Origin: Candidatus Anaerostipes avistercoris
Lineage (GTDB): Bacteria; Bacillota; Clostridia; Lachnospirales; Lachnospiraceae
Direction: 5' to 3'
Assembly (NCBI GenBank): GCA_019119895.1
Contig: DWWD01000017.1
Location: 1-46,539, forward strand
DNA: 46,539 bases
The notes below the pieces were generated by a model. The model was not told the origin of the DNA and searched no databases. It saw only the letters and a program-made list of their open reading frames with translations. A program made the position numbers and the translations under genes. Shown piece after piece: positions 44,422 through 46,539 of this stretch. The stretch's first letter is position 1; every line of letters starts with the position of its first letter.

Positions 44422-45036
44422 ATGAAGATTTTTAAGATACTGAATAACAATGTGGCAGTCATTCTAAATGAGGATGGGCAGGAACAGATTGTAATGGGCC
44501 GCGGCATCTGCTTTAAAAAGAGAGCAGGGGATGAGATTCCTGACGATATGATCGATAAGGAGTTTCATCTGTCTACACCGGAGGCTCACAATAAGTTCAG
44601 AGAACTGATCCAGGACATTCCCATGGAACATATTTCCCTGGGAGAAGAAATCATAGCAGAGGCAAAGAAGCGTCTGGAACGCAGACTGAATGATATGATT
44701 TACATTTCTCTGATTGATCACGTTCATACGTCGATTCTTCGCTTCCTGGATGGCATCACAGTGAAAAATGTTCTGCTGTGGGATATTCAGAAATTTTATA
44801 AAGACGAATATCAGATCGGATTGTGGGCGCTGGATCTGATCGAAAAACAGTGCAAAGTACGGCTTCCGGAAGACGAGGCGGGATTCATCGCTCTCCATCT
44901 GGCCAACGCCCAGATGGATGAGGAGGTCATGCACGATATGTATGAGATCACAAAGATTATGCAGGAGCTGATCAATATAGTAAAATATTATTTTCATGGG
45001 TTAACTGAAATCTTTACTGCAACATTGAAGTTGTAA
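44422..45036 (+). pseudogene. BglG/LicT-family transcription antiterminator, truncated by an insertion sequence
   Basis: The protein binds RAT RNA when a sugar PTS leaves it active. The N-terminal co-antiterminator domain (MKIFKILNNNVAVILNEDGQEQIVMGRGICF, residues 1-55) and the first PRD domain (SLIDHVHTSILRF, LPEDEAGFIALHLANAQ with its regulatory histidines) are intact. The second PRD begins with IMQELINIVKYYFH and ends abruptly at about 44997; the last 13 residues (GLTEIF...) come from the inserted element. Normal length is about 280 residues, here 204. ATG 44422 has CAGGAGG upstream. Without PRD2 the protein may lose PTS control, and the PTS genes that should follow are displaced or absent. 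Confidence 0.85.
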
Positions 45037-45221
45037 CCGCACATTGGAAACCTTATGAAGTTGTAATTGCACCCTGTCATGAGTAACTGCAACAGTTCTA
45101 TTCCGTTTTTTCGAGCTTTGGATTGCCTTTTCCCTGCTTTCCATGTAAAATCTCTTAAAGGAAGGCATGACAAAACACAGACTGCATTTTTTACTTTTTT
45201 CAGAAGTTGTAACTGCACCCT
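45027..45221. repeat. Three direct repeats at the IS30 left end
   Basis: GAAGTTGTAA followed by two variable bases (CC, TT, CT) and GCAC occurs at 45027, 45057 and 45203; the last two copies continue with CCTG. A related GTAACTGCAAC sits near 45082. They may be transposase binding sites near the element end. Confidence 0.6.
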
Positions 45222-45276
45222 GTTTGTGTTTCTGTTTTTTTTAATAATCCTGCCTTCTCTTATTATTGATCCCGGC

Positions 45277-46539
45277 TTATTTCAATAATGCCGGTGTCAG
45301 GTTTATGGAATCGGATGGGATTTTCTCAAGGCCCAGGAGAGTTGCGGTCTCCTGACCATAGATCTTAATAAAAAGATCTACAGGTGCCTGTCCGTTCCAT
45401 TTTTTTCGCGAGTAGGAATTGATATGGTTCATCATTTTCCTGATCTCTTCTCTCGTATATCCATCCTTTGCATGTTTTTTCGGGATGATATAACGGATCA
45501 ATTCATGGTTCCGTTCACAGTTGCTCTTCTGGTTTACATTCATCGGATCACAATAGAATACCCGGCACTGGATCTCTCCGGTCTCCAGATCTGTTTCGAT
45601 CTTTTCGGGATCGCTGAATTCGCTCCCCCGATCCGTAAGGATGACCTGGAACAGCATCCGAAACTTCTTATCTCCAAGAGATTTCCTCAGCCACTGGAAT
45701 ATTTCCGTTACAGATCCCGCTGTGTTGCGTTCTCTCAGAAACATGAGCTGCAAATCACAGTTGGTAAACAGAATCGTCAGTAGTGTCTGACCTCCTTTGT
45801 GTATGACCACGCTGTCCATCTGGCTGACCATGGCATCTGGATTCTGGCGCATATATTCTTCGTATTCTTCATAGCTGCGTCCGATATGGCATTTTCGGTC
45901 TACCCTGAGAACCGGACCGCTCTTTTTCCGCTCCGGTCTGCGCAGTTTCCTTCTCAAGTCTATATTTCTGGCATCCAAAAGGCCTGCATCAATATAGGAA
46001 TAGATGGTCCGGTCCGATACTGGCAGTTCATCTCTGTAACGTTCACAGATAACAGGAAGTGACTGCCCCTTTTTTAACAGCGGTGTGATCGTATCACTGA
46101 TCCGATTTAATTCCTGTTCTGTGAGGGAGATCCCTTTACGGGACTCAGAGAGCCTCTGCTCATACTGTTGCTGAGCATATTTTGCATCATAGAGCATCCT
46201 TCGCAGGCGGCACCGAAGCCGATGGTCACAGGCATTGCAGACAAACGGAGATTTTTCATAATCTGTACAGAACTCTTCCTGATAATCCGTGCATCCTTCC
46301 TGGCATCGACCACAGGCCGTCTGGCACTGTTTCTTTCCGCGGAAACAGTCTGAACGGCAGTCAGGGATCCGGATGCAGGTACGATGATAGATGCAATTGT
46401 TGCCTTTAGAAGTGGAGACCAATCTGCGGTGTGCTTTGATCTCTCTGCTGACAGTGGACCTGTGCTTTCCGATATTTTTAGCAATCTGTGCTACTTTCAG
46501 CCCCTGCTGCAGACCCGCCTGAATTACCAGTCTGTCATC
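45277..46539 (-). CDS. IS30-family transposase (5' end outside window)
   Basis: The minus-strand frame is open to the right edge; about 420 residues are visible. It begins with a helix-turn-helix GLKVAQIAKNIGKHRSTVSREI, typical of IS30. A cysteine-rich zinc-binding segment (CFRGKKQCQTACGRCQEGC and CNACDHRLRC) follows. The DDE catalytic core has the first Asp in SQMDSVVIH, the second in ILTDRGSEFSDPEKIE and the Glu near CERNHELIRYIIPKK. The frame is undisturbed, so the transposase may be active. The internal ATG-like starts near 46422 are not needed, since the HTH lies upstream of them. Confidence 0.9.
   Translation of the reverse strand, partial: DDRLVIQAGLQQGLKVAQIAKNIGKHRSTVSREIKAHRRLVSTSKGNNCIYHRTCIRIPDCRSDCFRGKKQCQTACGRCQEGCTDYQEEFCTDYEKSPFVCNACDHRLRCRLRRMLYDAKYAQQQYEQRLSESRKGISLTEQELNRISDTITPLLKKGQSLPVICERYRDELPVSDRTIYSYIDAGLLDARNIDLRRKLRRPERKKSGPVLRVDRKCHIGRSYEEYEEYMRQNPDAMVSQMDSVVIHKGGQTLLTILFTNCDLQLMFLRERNTAGSVTEIFQWLRKSLGDKKFRMLFQVILTDRGSEFSDPEKIETDLETGEIQCRVFYCDPMNVNQKSNCERNHELIRYIIPKKHAKDGYTREEIRKMMNHINSYSRKKWNGQAPVDLFIKIYGQETATLLGLEKIPSDSINLTPALLK

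Larger units (their letters stand above)
44998..46539 (-). mobile_element. IS30-family insertion sequence, incomplete at the window edge
   Basis: The left boundary is placed at about 44998, where the LicT coding sense stops. A 270-base non-coding end with three direct repeats is followed by the transposase on the minus strand, which is open to the right edge. The second end and target duplication are outside the window. Confidence 0.75.

Overview
The window looks like chromosomal DNA of a strictly anaerobic gut Firmicute, most likely a Lachnospiraceae member. The signs are strong purine-rich Shine-Dalgarno sites, moderate GC, ferredoxin-linked NfnAB, pyruvate phosphate dikinase, 4-hydroxybutyryl-CoA dehydratase, a CIRCE-controlled groESL and the clpC-radA neighbourhood. 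The identification rests on gene content and style only; no database was searched. No tRNA, rRNA or CRISPR array was seen.

Layout. 1-3202: the end of an IS3-type element, then three decayed genes (ornithine cyclodeaminase family, a P-II regulator remnant, an amino-acid permease), each carrying internal deletions, frameshifts or stops. 3234-9877: a GntR regulator coupled to clpC, a small unknown protein, radA and glnS. 9889-11990 (minus strand): a flavin-binding NimA-like protein and a MATE exporter; each has a short leader ORF overlapping an intrinsic terminator, which suggests translation-controlled attenuation. 12034-15255: a 2H phosphoesterase-like protein and groES-groEL, followed by an unexplained structured repeat. 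15261-22428: sbcDC, then nfnAB with an orphan sorbitol-PTS IIA-like protein. 22473-29577: guaB, a phospholipid set (PAP2 phosphatase, flippase-like protein, pssA, psd), dinB and a secreted C39-like peptidase.

29585-39250 is the most interesting block. Two textbook sigma-54 promoters diverge from one intergenic region. One drives the 4-hydroxybutyryl-CoA dehydratase/CoA-transferase pair (minus strand). The other drives a rightward cluster: NifU-like protein, a CGGC-MaoC fusion, an acyl carrier protein, a metallo-beta-lactamase-fold remnant, LuxE-like and LuxC-like acyl-reduction genes and an acyl-AMP ligase. The cluster ends in rpoN itself and a PAS-type sigma-54 activator. The acyl-reduction part is broken by deletions and frameshifts, but the promoters, rpoN, the activator and the dehydratase branch look intact. 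The sigma factor, its activator and their probable targets thus sit together.

39443-46539: ppdK, a TetR regulator with fucO-type lactaldehyde reductase, then a LicT/BglG antiterminator with its RNA target and terminator. An IS30-family element, whose transposase runs off the right edge, cuts the antiterminator inside its second PRD domain.
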